64,000 bases of DNA, taken from Actinernus sp. WN-2022 (taxonomy: Eukaryota > Cnidaria > Anthozoa > Actiniaria > Actinernidae). Of the stretch, positions 44,100-57,600 are shown one piece after another. Every line of letters starts with the position of its first letter. Position 1 is the stretch's first letter. The notes under the pieces are model-generated. The model did no database searches and was not told where the DNA came from. It saw nothing but the letters and a program-made list of their open reading frames with translations. A program made the translations under genes and the position numbers. The stretch covers positions 8,355,714 through 8,419,713 of the forward strand of contig JAOWCC010001368.1 in the NCBI GenBank assembly GCA_030867875.1, given 5' to 3'.

Positions 44100-45440
44100 G
44101 TACTGCCTGAATTTCGGGATCCAGCGATCCATAATTCTGGAAAACATCGACTACTATTTCGCGACTTTCGACCAACTCCAAGGCTCCATACTAATGAATA
44201 TTGACACGGAGCGCCAACCGTCAAAATAGCCTCGTTATGGTGATTGACGATTAATTTTAATGCCATCTCTATTGGGTATTACGAAATGTCTTGAGAACTT
44301 TTATAATTCCTCATCTCGCCCATCTTGCTCCATAAGTAATGAATGGTCCATATAAAGTATAACACATTTTGAATCATGGAGTCATGATATGAAAAAAAAA
44401 CATTCAACCCTAAGGCAATAGAGTAACTGTAAAATCTGCATGTACTGCCGTAGACTACTTCTTTTAATACATGTACATGTAATATGGAACATAAGGAAGA
44501 GTTCTGAATGTTTGGCATGCAATTAAGTTCCACTGGTTATTATAAGTACACTATCATTTCATATAGAACTGTGAAGACATAAGACCGAATAGTGGCAGAC
44601 CACAAGGAGCCGGGTAATCTCGATCTGCAGTAGATTCACTGGGGCATCCCTGGTGCCTTAACTTTCTCTCAACCATCTTGACATATGTCTAAATGGATAA
44701 AATTAAGTGACATTGACATTTTGTTCCGCATAACAACCTTGACATAAGCTACACCACTATCCTCAAAAGTCACCATGTTGGTACATAATTTGCAGCTTCA
44801 AATTACGACCCTAACTCGTAAAACTATGTCTAAGCTAAGCCACAATTTGATTCACATACAATCAAGTATAGGAGAATTTGAACAACGACAACGTGAAAAA
44901 CTAACAAATATTTGTGTCCCAAAATACACAACATTCTTCCAAATTTGGCCCTAAAAAGGCCCGTTTTGGGGATGCGATTTTCTCCAAAACAGAATAAAAT
45001 GAAAGTAAACAACAACAAGATGGACTTACCTTGAAGTTTCTCGTGTGGCTTAGGCGGGTTAGAATCGTCGTAAAACAACGGAAAAAGAAAACATTGTTAC
45101 TTAAAAGTGAGAAGAGCACTAAAACACGACCAAAAGAACAGAAGTAAAGGCAAAGAAACAGCGAAAAACTTTTACCTACGCCACTCTTCACGTCACGATT
45201 TTCCACTATGATCGAGCCATGTTGAAGTAGAGTATCAGCAAACAGCTGATACTCTAGTTTCCAATCCAGTCTTTTTATGATCCATGCACCAACCGAGCGA
45301 TTACTCGATACATGCGCAGTACCATGACATAACCCCTTTAATTCATCTATTAAATTCGTCGCGTCAAACGTTTGCCCTCTGAAACGGTGTACGCCTGGGA
45401 ACCAATCAAATACCGCGTTCTTAGGACTTTCTGCACACTC
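44100..45440. other. No convincing exon; 5' flank of the PDZ exons
   Basis: No PDZ-like exon is found here. Positions 45255-45345 carry the end of a TTAA-type element (ACATGCGCAGTACCATGACA, then CCCCTTTAA) shared with 33168 and 47399. A minus-strand ORF at 44901-45494 runs through this repeat and antisense to the first PDZ-gene exon. Confidence 0.45.
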
Positions 45441-45445
45441 CACAG

Positions 45446-45620
45446 AAAGGGAAGCGTCCTGAAGCACAGCTTCGGAGGTCTGGTCCAGTGCCAAATGGTG
45501 GCGTAGTTAACCATGGATACAGAAGTGGAGAATACTGGAGAAAAGAATTTCAAGAAAGAGATAAATTAGAAGAACGCAGAGAAAGGGAAATAACCCTGAC
45601 GATCGAGACAGGGCCTAGAG
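45446..45620 (+). CDS. PDZ gene exon 1 in window: linker plus PDZ1 strand 1
   Basis: Acceptor TTTCTGCACACTCCACAG precedes AAAGGGAAG, and an in-frame TAG at 45422-45424 rules out a start further left. A later CACAG at 45465-45469 is the alternative. The translation has a charged helix (KEFQERDKLEERRERE), then ITLTIETGPRG, the first beta strand of PDZ1. The donor is GTAACA at 45621. It enters in phase 0 and leaves in phase 1. There is no in-frame ATG, so this is not the first coding exon. Confidence 0.75.
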
Positions 45621-48600
45621 GTAACATACAGGTCACCCGAATATACCCTAGACTGGATTCCAAAATATCATAACAGAGACCAATGGCGTAGAGATGGGGG
45701 GAGGGGGAGGCAACTGCCCCCCCCCCCCTCCCTCCCTCCCCTCTGCCCAGTCCCAGAAGAGAGATTAAAGAATATGTCCCAGAATTAATCATTTTGCTCC
45801 CCCCCCCCCAGTTCCCCCAATTTTCAGGATTTCCCTGCGCCCCTGATTGACATTGGATCAATCACGGGTTCTGGGAAACCCCCACCCCTCCCCCACACTT
45901 CACCCTAATCTTGAATGGTTAATCATTAATAGAACGATGCATATCCAAGGGAGGGGTGGGTGTGTAATTTCCCAGAACCCGAGAAGTACTTAAATGCTGT
46001 TGTGCGACTAACATTAACAGATGAAACACATTGTTGCAGTAATATTTCAGAAACAATCCATGTAGAAGCAAGGTCCAATTCTATATGCAATTTGCTTTCT
46101 CCAAGGTAGAATCTTCTGTTTTTCATACTGACCGTTAAATGATAAAAAAATAATTCAAATCCACTGAAACTGTGTTTCTTTTGTGTTAAACATTTCGTCC
46201 AATCAGAAGAGTCCAAAACAATAACTAAGAAAGCTTTCAATTTTAAAATGTTTTCGTCATATTTAAAGTTTTGAGAGTTTTAACTGGATGCAATTCAAAC
46301 CTGTTTAAAAAAACTGAAAAAATGATATCTTCTTCACGTTTTGATTGAAACAATACCACAATTACACGGCCTTTCTGCATTCCTTGCCGTTGGACTACCT
46401 AGTCCTTAGCATGGGCGTAGCTAGGCAATTTTAAGTTGTACGCACAAGTGCAGTAGCTACCGGTTTTAAGGGCCCCCTCTCGTAAAAAAAATACAAGGCC
46501 AAACAGGGAATTTTAAGATGAATCAACTCCCTCTCTTGAGAAAACTACTACAATAAAATCCCGTAGGTTTTCATTGTGACATCACAAGACGAATCAATCC
46601 CGCAATTCGGGTAGCGTTTATTCTAGTTTAATTTCTGCTCCTGCCTCTCAAAGAAAACTAAGTTAGACAACTGAAGTATATCAGAAATAGAATTTGGGTC
46701 AAAAAGAGTTCATGTTGTTTTATGGCGCTACTTGCACTTTAAGCGAAATGCCCCGAGGAAAAGGACAAGAAAAAATGAGAAAAAATGGTTTTACGTCTCA
46801 AACAAAGCTGATTACAACCTTTTTATACAGCTTTGTTAAAGTGCCTATCACATTGAAAAATAAAAAATGTTTAACAAAAGTCCCTGTGTTTGTGTGTATT
46901 TCTGATAGGCGAATTTGGCGAGCCAGGATTTGAACTTGTTGGTGGTCGTGATGACCCGTATTTCGATGAAAGTCCAGGAGTGTTTGTATTAGAGGTAACT
47001 CCTGGCTCATCCGTTGACAAGACCTTGGATGCAGGCGACGAAATACTGGAGGTAAAAGGTCGCAAAATTAGTTGTACTATTTATATTATAGAGGATATTA
47101 CATGGCCGCGCGGACATATCGTAATACATAAGTGAGCGCAGCGAACGAATATAGTGATTACGACACATTCACCACGAGAAGATAAACCTTACTCCAATAG
47201 ACCCTTTCAGCTTGCCTGTTTGTTGCCCCATTTCAGACCACGTGATAGTTCTCCAGAGGATTATTGCTTTGTTTTCCAATTATAGAAATTGGTACATTTC
47301 CTCTTGGGATAGAGAAAAACAGAAAAAGCATTACTCAAGGGAAAAGTCACGTGGTCTGAAATGGGGTAACAAACTGGCAAGCTGAAAGGGTCTATTAAAG
47401 GGGCTATGTCATGGTACTGCGCATGTATCGAGTAATCGCTCGGGTTTTTTTTTTAGTGGCTGTTAATTGGATACAAACAGTTAAACTTCCCTCCCTCAAT
47501 GCTTGATTGAAAGGATTTTCAATATTTTCCGTGGAGACTGTTTATATACACCGTTTGTTAGCCATTTTTGCATATTTGCTTTCATTTTAAGCATCCCACA
47601 TGGTCGAGAGGTTCGTTAGTTCATATCAAAATCGGTGGAAATAGCTTTTTCCGGCCCGGAAAAATGAATGCAAAGTCTTACCGTGACACAACTCCTTTAA
47701 GCTGCCATGTAATATTCTGTTTATTATTCACCAAGGTACAACAATTATACGTATTCTTGGTTTGCAACCAATTCCCGGAGATTTAAGAGATAAAGACGTG
47801 GCGGCCATGTTGGATGACAATAACAAAAGAACTATTGCCGAAGTGTTATTGTCATCCAACATGGCCGCCATGACGTCAGTCGCAAACGAAGAATACCGGG
47901 TTTTGACGCGCGAGATGAACGTGTGATTTTTTTTTAATATTTTTCATGTCGCGTGTAAAATTCGGTATTTTATTCTATGGCTTGGTGATCTGAATCATAA
48001 AAATACATCTAAAATTGGCCAAAGTACGCAAGGATCAGAAAGGGCATGTGACACCGAGTTTTACTATTAATTATTGAGGTAGCAGTTGCACTTATTAAAG
48101 GATCACTATCAAGTAGGATTTAGCTTATACATACTAGATCGTGGTGTATAATGAAGTCGAGAAATGATATTCTTTTGGTGGTAGTATAAAATATTAACTT
48201 ATTTTAAGGGAATACCACACAAAAGAGGAACGAAATGCAGATTGAAACGAATAGTCCTGTATGGACTCCTGCAAAATCATATACTACACCCTTAATACTG
48301 TCATTTGAGAGTACATCATCATTATCAATTCAGCTGCCAATCTAATCAACAAATGACTGCTTTACGGAGCGAAAATCTATTTTTAGGAGCAGTAGAAATT
48401 AGAGATTCTTTGCTACATTATCTTCATAATTTTCTAAACAATTTTTTATTGCTGTAAAAAAAGGGGCACACGATGCATTATGCGACTGGTCGAACTAACT
48501 TTTGGACACATTAGAAAACGTAGTTCGTCCAGTTGCATAATGCGTTTTGTACCCGTTTTTATACTAGACAACTAAGAATACGCACTAAATGTTCTTTGCC

Positions 48601-51600
48601 AAAATATGTCTAGACGCATTATGCGTCTGTAGTATAAAAATGGCCATTATCTATATTTGTATCTAGGAAGATGTAAAGGTTTTCCAACAGAAAATTCTGA
48701 AAACAGTGCACCAAGTTTGTGTAACATGTTATTCCTACAGATCGATGGCGTTTCCATTTCTAATGTACCTCTACATGTGGCAGTTAATCTCATTAGAGCT
48801 GCAAATGGGCGAGTTGTTATCAATGTACTCAAACATCCAGATAATGAGGTATGTACCGGCTATTTAGGAGAACCGGGGTGGCGCAGTACTGGTTAAGTGC
48901 TTCGCTACTCACCTCTGTGGCCCAGGTTCGATTGCTAGACGAGGCGCCACATGTGAGTTGAGTTTGTTGGTCTCGCAGTTGCTCTGAGGGTTTTCTCCGG
49001 GTCCTCCGGTTTACCTCCCTCCACAAAAACCAACATGCTAAATTCCAATTCGATCTGTGTTTTAGCCGGGTCCTGGCTTTGATCAGCCTCTTATGGTTGT
49101 TTCATCAGGTCCCGTTAGAAATTCAGAGCCTGCTCTGGGATCTTAAACCAGGTTTACACGACAAGCGTTTTTTGGTACGGCAATGTATACGCGTGGAAAA
49201 GTTGTTCTGCAACGGCACCCCTTATTTTTGTCGTGTAAATGGCAATGTTGGGGCGTGCCCGAAAATCTAGGGCTACTGCGAAAAACCATGTGAAAAGGTT
49301 GTATCGGCCCGCCTGTTTGGAGCGGCGTGCCGTTAGCCGAATTAAGGCGAGTTCAAAAAAAATACTATTGCCTGCCTTTACGAGTTAAGTTCATACTCTA
49401 TCTCTTCGGAATTTTATTAAATCCAGTTTTGCATGTAGCCCAAGGTCCCATAATGTTATCACAATATTTTTGGAGATTTTAGGAGAGTTTGGAAAATACA
49501 AATAAGGGTGGACGAAGTAGTGAACTTTTAAGAAATGGGGAACATGAAGATTTTATGTCAATAATCAAAAGATAGGCACCAATATAAATTTGTTTGCTAT
49601 CAATCCAATGTACTCTACAGTGGACATTCAGGAAATTTGATGCGTGTTAATTCCATTAAACTGGAAAACGTTCTATCGAAGATGGGAAAGGTTGTCTCGT
49701 AGATTTATCCTGTGGAGCGGCGCAAAGGATTGAGAAGGGGGAGAGTGGGAGAATGATGGAGGGAAGCGGGAAGGGTGGGAGAATGATGGAGGGAGGGAAG
49801 AGTGGGGAATGATGGAAGAGTTGGAGAATGATGAAGGGAGGGGAGAGTTGGAGAATGATGAAGGGAGGGGAGAGTGGGAGAATGATGGAGGGAGGGGAGA
49901 GTGTGAGAATGATGGAAGGAGGGGAGAGTGGGGAATGATGGAAGAGTTGGAGAATGATGAAGGGAGGGGAGAGTTGGAGAATGATGAAGGGAGGGGAGAG
50001 TGGGAGAATGATGGAGGGAGGGGAGAGTGTGAGAATGATGAAGGGAGGGGAGAGTGTGAGAATGATGGAGGGAGGGGAGAGTGTGAGAATGATGAAGGGA
50101 GGGAAGAGTGGGAGAATGATGAAGGGAGGGGAGAGTTGGAGAATGATGAAGGGAGGGGAGAGTGGGAGAATGATGAAGGGAGGGGAGAGTTGGAGAATGA
50201 TGAAGGGAGGGGAGAGTGGGAGAATGATGAAGGGAGGGGAGAGTGGGAGAATGATGGAGGGAGGGGAGAGTGGGAGAATGATGGAGGGAGGGGAGAGTGG
50301 GAGAATGATGGAGGGAGGGGAGAGTGGGAGAACGATGAAGGGAAGCGGGACGGGTGGGAAAATGATGGAGGGAGGAGAAGTGGTAGAATGATAGAGGGAA
50401 GGGAAGAGTGGGAAATGATGGAGAGAGAGAAGAGTGGGAGAATGACGAAGGGAGGGAAGAGTGCGGAATGATGGAAGAGTGTGAGAATGATGAAGGGAGG
50501 GGAGAGTGGGAGAATGATGGAGGGAGGGGAGAGTGGGAGAATGATGGAGGGAGGGGAGAGTGGGAGAATGATGAAGGGAGGGGAGAGTGAGAGAATAGAT
50601 GGAGTCAACTGGCGTCATAGTGAAATGGTCTATTGCCAGGCAATGTTCCTCTAGTTTTTTTGTTTGCTTATTTTTTTATCTCGAAACGGTTAACACCCTA
50701 CGCTCAACCCTTGTGCCTCTAAGGATTTTCACCTTTATCGTCTACGTATTGTTGGATACCGTTTACAATCTTTTTGATTAAATATATAATGATAGTTCTA
50801 TTTTTGAGTTTTTGTTTATGGTTTTGTGTAGATGGGTTTCAGGCTACCTGAAGATTCGGATGACAGCGGCCCGGAGATTGCCGATGACGATGAAGTGTTT
50901 ACAGCAAGTTCACTAGACACTGGAGGATCAGTTAATCTTCTCGATGAGACAGCGGAGGGTGAGGAGGTTGTTGTAGAGTTTATGACGGGAAGAAGAGGTA
51001 AGGAATATGAAGGGTTGTAATTTATAGGTACATCAGTAACAATAGCTCCTGCAGTCCCTTTATTTTTATTTTGTCCCCCCTCCCTCCGCCCTCCTACCCT
51101 CCGGGGATTTCGTTCGCGCCCAATCCGCGCTCGGCCAAAACATCGTTTTTCGTGACTTAGAGACCAGTGCTAGAAATAAAGTAACTTGTCCGTTGGAAGT
51201 GTGCCAAACCAGACAAATTATCCGTTGTAGCGTTTATGACGGGAGAAAAGGTAAATAATATCACTGTTTAGCTGAGTTGGCAGAGCACGGTCTAGAGTGC
51301 AGGAGATTTGGGGTTCGAATCCCGGCCGCGTCCTTGGGCAGACGTATAAGCCGTTGGCCTTGTCTCCTTCCTCTTCTAATCTATAGAAGGGGACGTAAAA
51401 GGGCCTGTTGTGTTATTTCGTGAAAGAGTAGGGGATTATCTCCCGGCACAACAGCCTGGTATTCTGAGGTACTAACAATCACTCATGATTGTAAACTGCA
51501 CGACAGCACATTGCGCCACAATAGCAGTCCGTATCTCAAGACCTCACTTATGAAGCGCATTTGAATACCCATAGAGCATTTGCGCTACATAAATAAATTA

Positions 51601-54600
51601 ATTAATACCTTCTACCTTTTTTCAACGGTTATAATTTATACGGAGATCAGCAACAATACTTCATTGATCTGTGTTAGAACTAAAGTGACTTTTCTTTACT
51701 CAGGACCTGTTTAGTTAAAGGGAGATTGACCTTAGCACAAGGTCTATCTTCATTGGCCCAATTTACACTGAAAAAACTGCACTTCTCCCACGGGATAGAA
51801 ATTAGAGTTTCCAACAAATTTTCCAAGGTATTTCCAAAATATTTGCATCTGTTGGAAGTTAGCAAAGCCATGGAAATTCCAACTTCCAACTATTTTCCAC
51901 AACTTTTCAACAATCTTCCATCCCATGGAAGAGTTTTTCAAGTATTATGCTAGGGACAAATTATCCGTTTAGACCGATTGGCTGAATTTATTCTAGGCAT
52001 CCTTCCGAGACGAATAAATTATTCGTCTCCATATAAATTTGATTTCTCGGCGAACAGTGATGCATAACCATCTGCGCTTGATTCGTCTGGCAACACATCT
52101 TCACCCAAGCGCACACGGATTTTGCCCCACCGTCCGTCTAAAAAAGGAATTTAAAGTGCAAGTTAAATGTCCCAAAAAAATTATATTGTACTATTGTGTT
52201 TGTTTCTCACAAAAGGTATTAATCTTGCAAATTTTGTAACATTTATGCTATTTAATCCCTAATTTTGGTTACTTTTCATGGATCCTGTGACGTCATAAGA
52301 TGAATCAACTCCCTCCCTAGAGAAAACTACTGCAATAAAATCCCGTAGGTTTTCATTGTGACATCACAAGATGAATCAATCCCGCAATTCGGGTAGCTTT
52401 TATTCTAGTTTAATTTCTGCTCCTGCCTCTCAAAGATAACTAATTTAGACAACTGAAGTATACCAGAAATAGAATTTGGGGCAAAAAGAGTTAATGTTGT
52501 TTTATGGCTTTACTTGCACTTTAAATTAAGACGTATATTAAGACGATTGAATCGCCTCAGACGGATAATTCATCCGATTGAATCATCTCAAACGGATAAT
52601 AGTATAAATTCCGCCATTGTATATATTGTAACTGTTTGTGACTGTTTTGCATAATGCTACTGGTCCTAGCACTAGGGTCAACCTCCCTTCATTTAAACAA
52701 CCTCTAACTAAAGCCCGGTTTCCATATGATCGCAATTATCGCAGGATTCTTTTGTTCTGCGTATAAATTTGCGCTTCGATTCACACCGAACAAAAGAATC
52801 CTGCGATCGTTGCGATCAAATGGCAACCGGGCTTAAACAGAACAGACATTACGTACTCAATAAGCGCTGAAGCATACGGAGTATCTTTCTATCCCTAATA
52901 AAAGCAACATGGCCAATCAGAACGCTACATTCAAAATTATAATTTTCAGTTGCAATATCCATCTCCCTCCCAGGGAACTGTTATGCATTCGGGAGTCAAC
53001 GTGTTCCCAGATCAGGCTATTTTTAGCCGCGAAAAACAATGAGAAGCCTTGTGAACAGTAATTTCATGCAACAATGTACTAGGCAAACAATGCTTACTAA
53101 TGCCATACCTGCCAACTCTCCCGCATTAGCCGGAAGTCTCAAGATTTTGAGCCCGATCTCCGGTCTCCCGCATAGAGCCTCAAATCTCCCGGTTTTTAGC
53201 CATTTTATGGATTGAGTTCGCCGTTTTTCAGGCTCGAGCGTTAAAAAAAAAGCAATTTTACTCCGAGTTGCGTTTGTGTTCATTTCGCACACTAGCGAAA
53301 CGCGCGAAAAGCACCGAGTGACTCGATCGATCGCGAGGCTTGTAACTAATTTTTCCGAGCGCTTTCGGAAAGTCTTCGGAAAGTCTTCGGAACACAATCG
53401 GGGTATCTTCGGAACAATTCGGAAATCATTACGTCATAACAAAGCCTCAACCAACATTCTCCAGATTTTAGAACTCCGGAGGTTGGCAGGTATGTAATGC
53501 CAATGAGAAAACCTCGCCATTGTGAAAAAGTAAGCATTTTATCGGCCTATCGTATGGGATTTATTTACCTCGGGTGTTCTAAAACAACCTGATCTTGGAA
53601 TGTGCTGACTCACAGACCAATAGACCAGTTCGCGGTAAATTCCGACATTTTGAAAGGGGTGCAAACATGGCGCGAAATACAGTGTTTGTATGGGAATCGA
53701 TGGGAATCCGATGCCAAATAAAATCCGTAAAATCGAATTTCTGAAATATTCTTCAGATACAAACTTAAGATACGAGGTAAAAGATTAATATATCGAGTCG
53801 AATTCCGCGTGAAAATTTACAGACAATGTATGGAAAACTGAAAACACGATTGCACGCTTCCCAGCACAGCTACATCCCTCATATTTCGATATGTTAATAT
53901 TTTACCTTGTATCATAAGTTTGCATCTGAAGAATATTTCAGAAATTCGATTTTACGGATTTTATTTGGCATCGGATTCCCATCGATTCCCATACAAACAC
54001 TGTATTTCGCGCCATGTTTGCACCCCTTTCAAAATGTCGGAATTTACCACGAACTGGTCTATTATGGGAGATGGACGCTCCTGGTAATGGGCTCCTGCCT
54101 GGAGATTCAATTGTTGGGTTGATAACTTATATAAAGACCGTTAGAAGGGCCACAGGTTTGTTAGTTTTTAACTATTTTGTGCTACCCTCATGAAATAAAG
54201 ACTTTATTATTATTATTATTATTATTAGAGAACAAAGGAAACTGTGCCAACGAGTATATAATGACCTGTAATGTCTATAATCAGGGGTGTAGGGTGGGGC
54301 AAAATGGTCAATTCTGTAACATTTTCATTCATGACTTCTGTCAATATCTCTCCTGAGACTGGGCAGTTATCCCCTCCCCCACCCCACCCCCCTTTAATTC
54401 GGGCAGTTACAGGACTAAATAATCATTGAGTTCCGATACCTACACTATTCTCACAACAGCGCTATACAGTTGTCAAAGCATTATAAACAGATATGTATCG
54501 TCGCAGTAGTAAAATATTTTGATAAACTTTCTCACAACATAAAGGTGACGTAGACGAACTGGATTTCGAGTTCGCAGGAGGGAAAGATCAGCCTTGTATA

Positions 54601-57600
54601 CCGCGAAACGGCGGGATCTTTATCACCAGCGTGAAGCGTGGCAGTTTACTTGAGGGACAAATTACAGCTGGGGACAGAATAGCCAAGGTAATTAAATTAA
54701 TGAGTCTTTTGCAGGAATATAATCACGTGGTTGTACTGATGGCCCCAAAAAATCCGGGAGTTTTTAGATCGTGAGTTTTTAGTAGCAAATCCTGTTTGTG
54801 AATGCTATTTTCCACCTCCAATCGATTGTCGATCTTTCTGAAACAGTTTTAAAGTTTGTAAAGCCTTTCCCATGGGATCACAAGCGCAAGCGCAAGTCAT
54901 TGGTTACTGAAGTGATATATCAGCACGTTACTGTTTCCTGCAAAAACCTATTAATTGTTTCAACTTAAATCATTAGAAAAAATATTTGGGTAACAATTTA
55001 CGTAAGGTAATTTAAGGTTTACTTTTCTAAGGTAAGGTGACTTTTTCTAACTTTCTTGATACTTGTTAACAGTCCAAGCACCTTCTCCGCCGTCATTACA
55101 TTTAAAGATCCTGGGTATTGTCTCTGCAGGAAAAAAGTCCAAGCCTAAACCGGCCACATTTTGGCAAGTTTTCAACTGAATGACCTTTTCTCACATGGCG
55201 ACCACGTTGCATAGAAACAATATTGTTTTGTGTCCAACCTCGAATTGAGCATGCAGTTTAGAACGAGTTTGAACGCGAAAAAATACAAATGTTCTATTAT
55301 TAACATGGCCACGGCGAGAGAAGTGTCAATTAACTAGGCAGCAGTAAAACTGTGTCGAAGCTAACTCCGCGTCTTTGCATGTTGTTTGTAGATAGAAGGA
55401 ATAGAAATGGGCAATGTGCCACAGCATGTATTCACCAACCTCATCCGAGCATCAGATGGTAAATTAAGTATGACAGTCAAAAAGGCTAACAGAAAGCAGG
55501 TAATTATCTTACATAGATAATGCGCTTATCGGCACATCCAGCCCTTTACGCAGGCGCACACCACGGCAAAACGTTATGCTCCGCTGACCGAAAGCATGAA
55601 GGCTCTGAGGTTCAAATACAAGTTTCCGAGGGCTTAAACTTTATAAGTAAATACCTTTTCTAACTTATACCCCATTCACACAAAATCTTAAACAGCTTTT
55701 ACAGCTATTTAATTAAACTAGTTTAAAATAATATATTTTCGCACCGTATACGCTCGTTGGTGCTAAACTATAGTTTAAAACTTTGGTCGGGAAACTGGCG
55801 AGACCCGCGCGCGCCGCATGGGATCGTCTAAAGCGCGCGCGCGTGACGTTTTACCGCGGTATGCATATGGTATGCAAGAGCTCTTATGCGTGGTACAGGC
55901 TGATGGGATTCTGCCTCCGATAAAGGGTTTGAAATATCTAACACATGCAACCAAATGTTTCAGGTAACGATGAGTACAGTACGTGGGGATGAGTTTGACG
56001 TGTCCGTGAACAAAACAGCCCAAAATGACGAGTTTATCGTAGAAATCAAAACAGGGCCGAAAGGTAACAAACTACATCTGTTACGGCATGTTACAAGTTC
56101 CCAGTTATAAATGTGTGGAAGTATACTGTCAACTTTTATGGCGTAAATGGAACCATCTATCGTACGCAGTTCAAAAATGCCAAATATGAGATCAATAGGA
56201 GTTTAATTTCACGACGGAAAAATTGAAATTTAAGGGAAGTAAGGGTGGTCGAGTGGTTTGAGTGCTCGCCTTCGGCTCACTTTTGTGGCTCGTGGTTCGA
56301 TTCCCGGACCCGGCGTCATATGTAAGTTGAGTACGTTGGTAATATTTCTGTTTATTTGCACTTCTGTAATAGCTAAATATAGGTATGTTGCAATATATAT
56401 ATTTACAATAAGATACAGTAACTATATAACATACAATATAATTTATGCTGGTGTGACTGTGTTGTACAATATATACGGATACTTTACAATATATACATTT
56501 GACGACAATAATATTATTAGAAAGTAGATACAGTCGAACCTCTCGTAAGCGACCACCCTCGGGTCCAGGAAAAGTGGTTGCTTACGAGAGGTGGTCGCTT
56601 ACGAGAGTAGCCACCACAGGAAGACCAAACTTTAGTAATATGATATCGGGTCTCTAGGTACAGGGAATATCAATACAACAACATATTTTATCATTACAGT
56701 ATTTTATTATGGTTTTGTAATGTTCCAACCTCAAAACCTTCATAAGTTGGCAAACATTTCAGCGAACATGAACATGAACTTCAACAGATAAACGGGGCTT
56801 GATCAGTGTCAAAAATATTTCTACAGTACTGTACAGGTTTACGCCATTTTTTTATATCGATTGTAATAAAGCCATTGCAATCAGCTCATTGTAAAGTTGT
56901 ATTTGTTGGAAAAATACTACTTAACCTCCGGAGTGGTCGCTTACTGGAGGTAAAATACCAAAGAAAAATCCAACTCCCAAGCCCAAAAGGTGGTCGCGGT
57001 CGCTTACGAGAGGTGGGTGCTTACGAGAGGTATTCAATGCAGTGATTTGACTGAGAGACAAAACGGACTTTTGGTAAATGGTCGCTTAAGAGAGGTAATC
57101 GCCTACGAGAGGTGGTCGCACAGAGAGGTTAAACTGTATATAGATATATATTTTTAGTATATACCAACGAGGCAACCTAAAAAACAAACACATAAAGCTT
57201 CGACCGGAAGTTTTATTTTATCGAAAAGCACCAGCGCATGCGCACCAGAACGAGCTGCTAGGTAATTTACATAACAACACGTGTAGTGCTTTCGCAGCTC
57301 TACAATTTCTGTCAGTGCGTGAAGAATGTTTTGCTGTCATTTTCAGTTTCCTCGATAAATGTTTTACTCTTCACTCTACTAAAGCTTGTAAAGTTAGTTC
57401 AAGGATGACTCAAGTTGAAATTGAAGGTGCAATTTACAAAAGAACCACCAGAAATCATTGCTGGAGTAAAACTCTGTGACTGGAACGAAACCGATTGATT
57501 CACATTTTCTTGAACCTGGATGGCAGCGTTTGGGGATCCGTTTACATGGCCAGAACTGGAGGGCAAAGATAGCTGTTGAGGTGCAGTAGATGGCTGAGGA

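Noticed and set aside
44901..45494. 197-codon minus-strand ORF
   Set aside because: Its start is antisense to PDZ exon 1 and its middle is a TTAA-type repeat shared with 33168 and 47399; the rest is low-complexity Phe/Leu text.
49656..50618. ORFs of 145-320 codons, both strands
   Set aside because: They translate a 27-bp purine minisatellite whose period is a multiple of three, so every frame stays open.
51680..51953. Overlapping ORFs on both strands
   Set aside because: Short, mutually antisense frames over imperfect TTCCAT/ATGGAA inverted text; no splice support and no motif.
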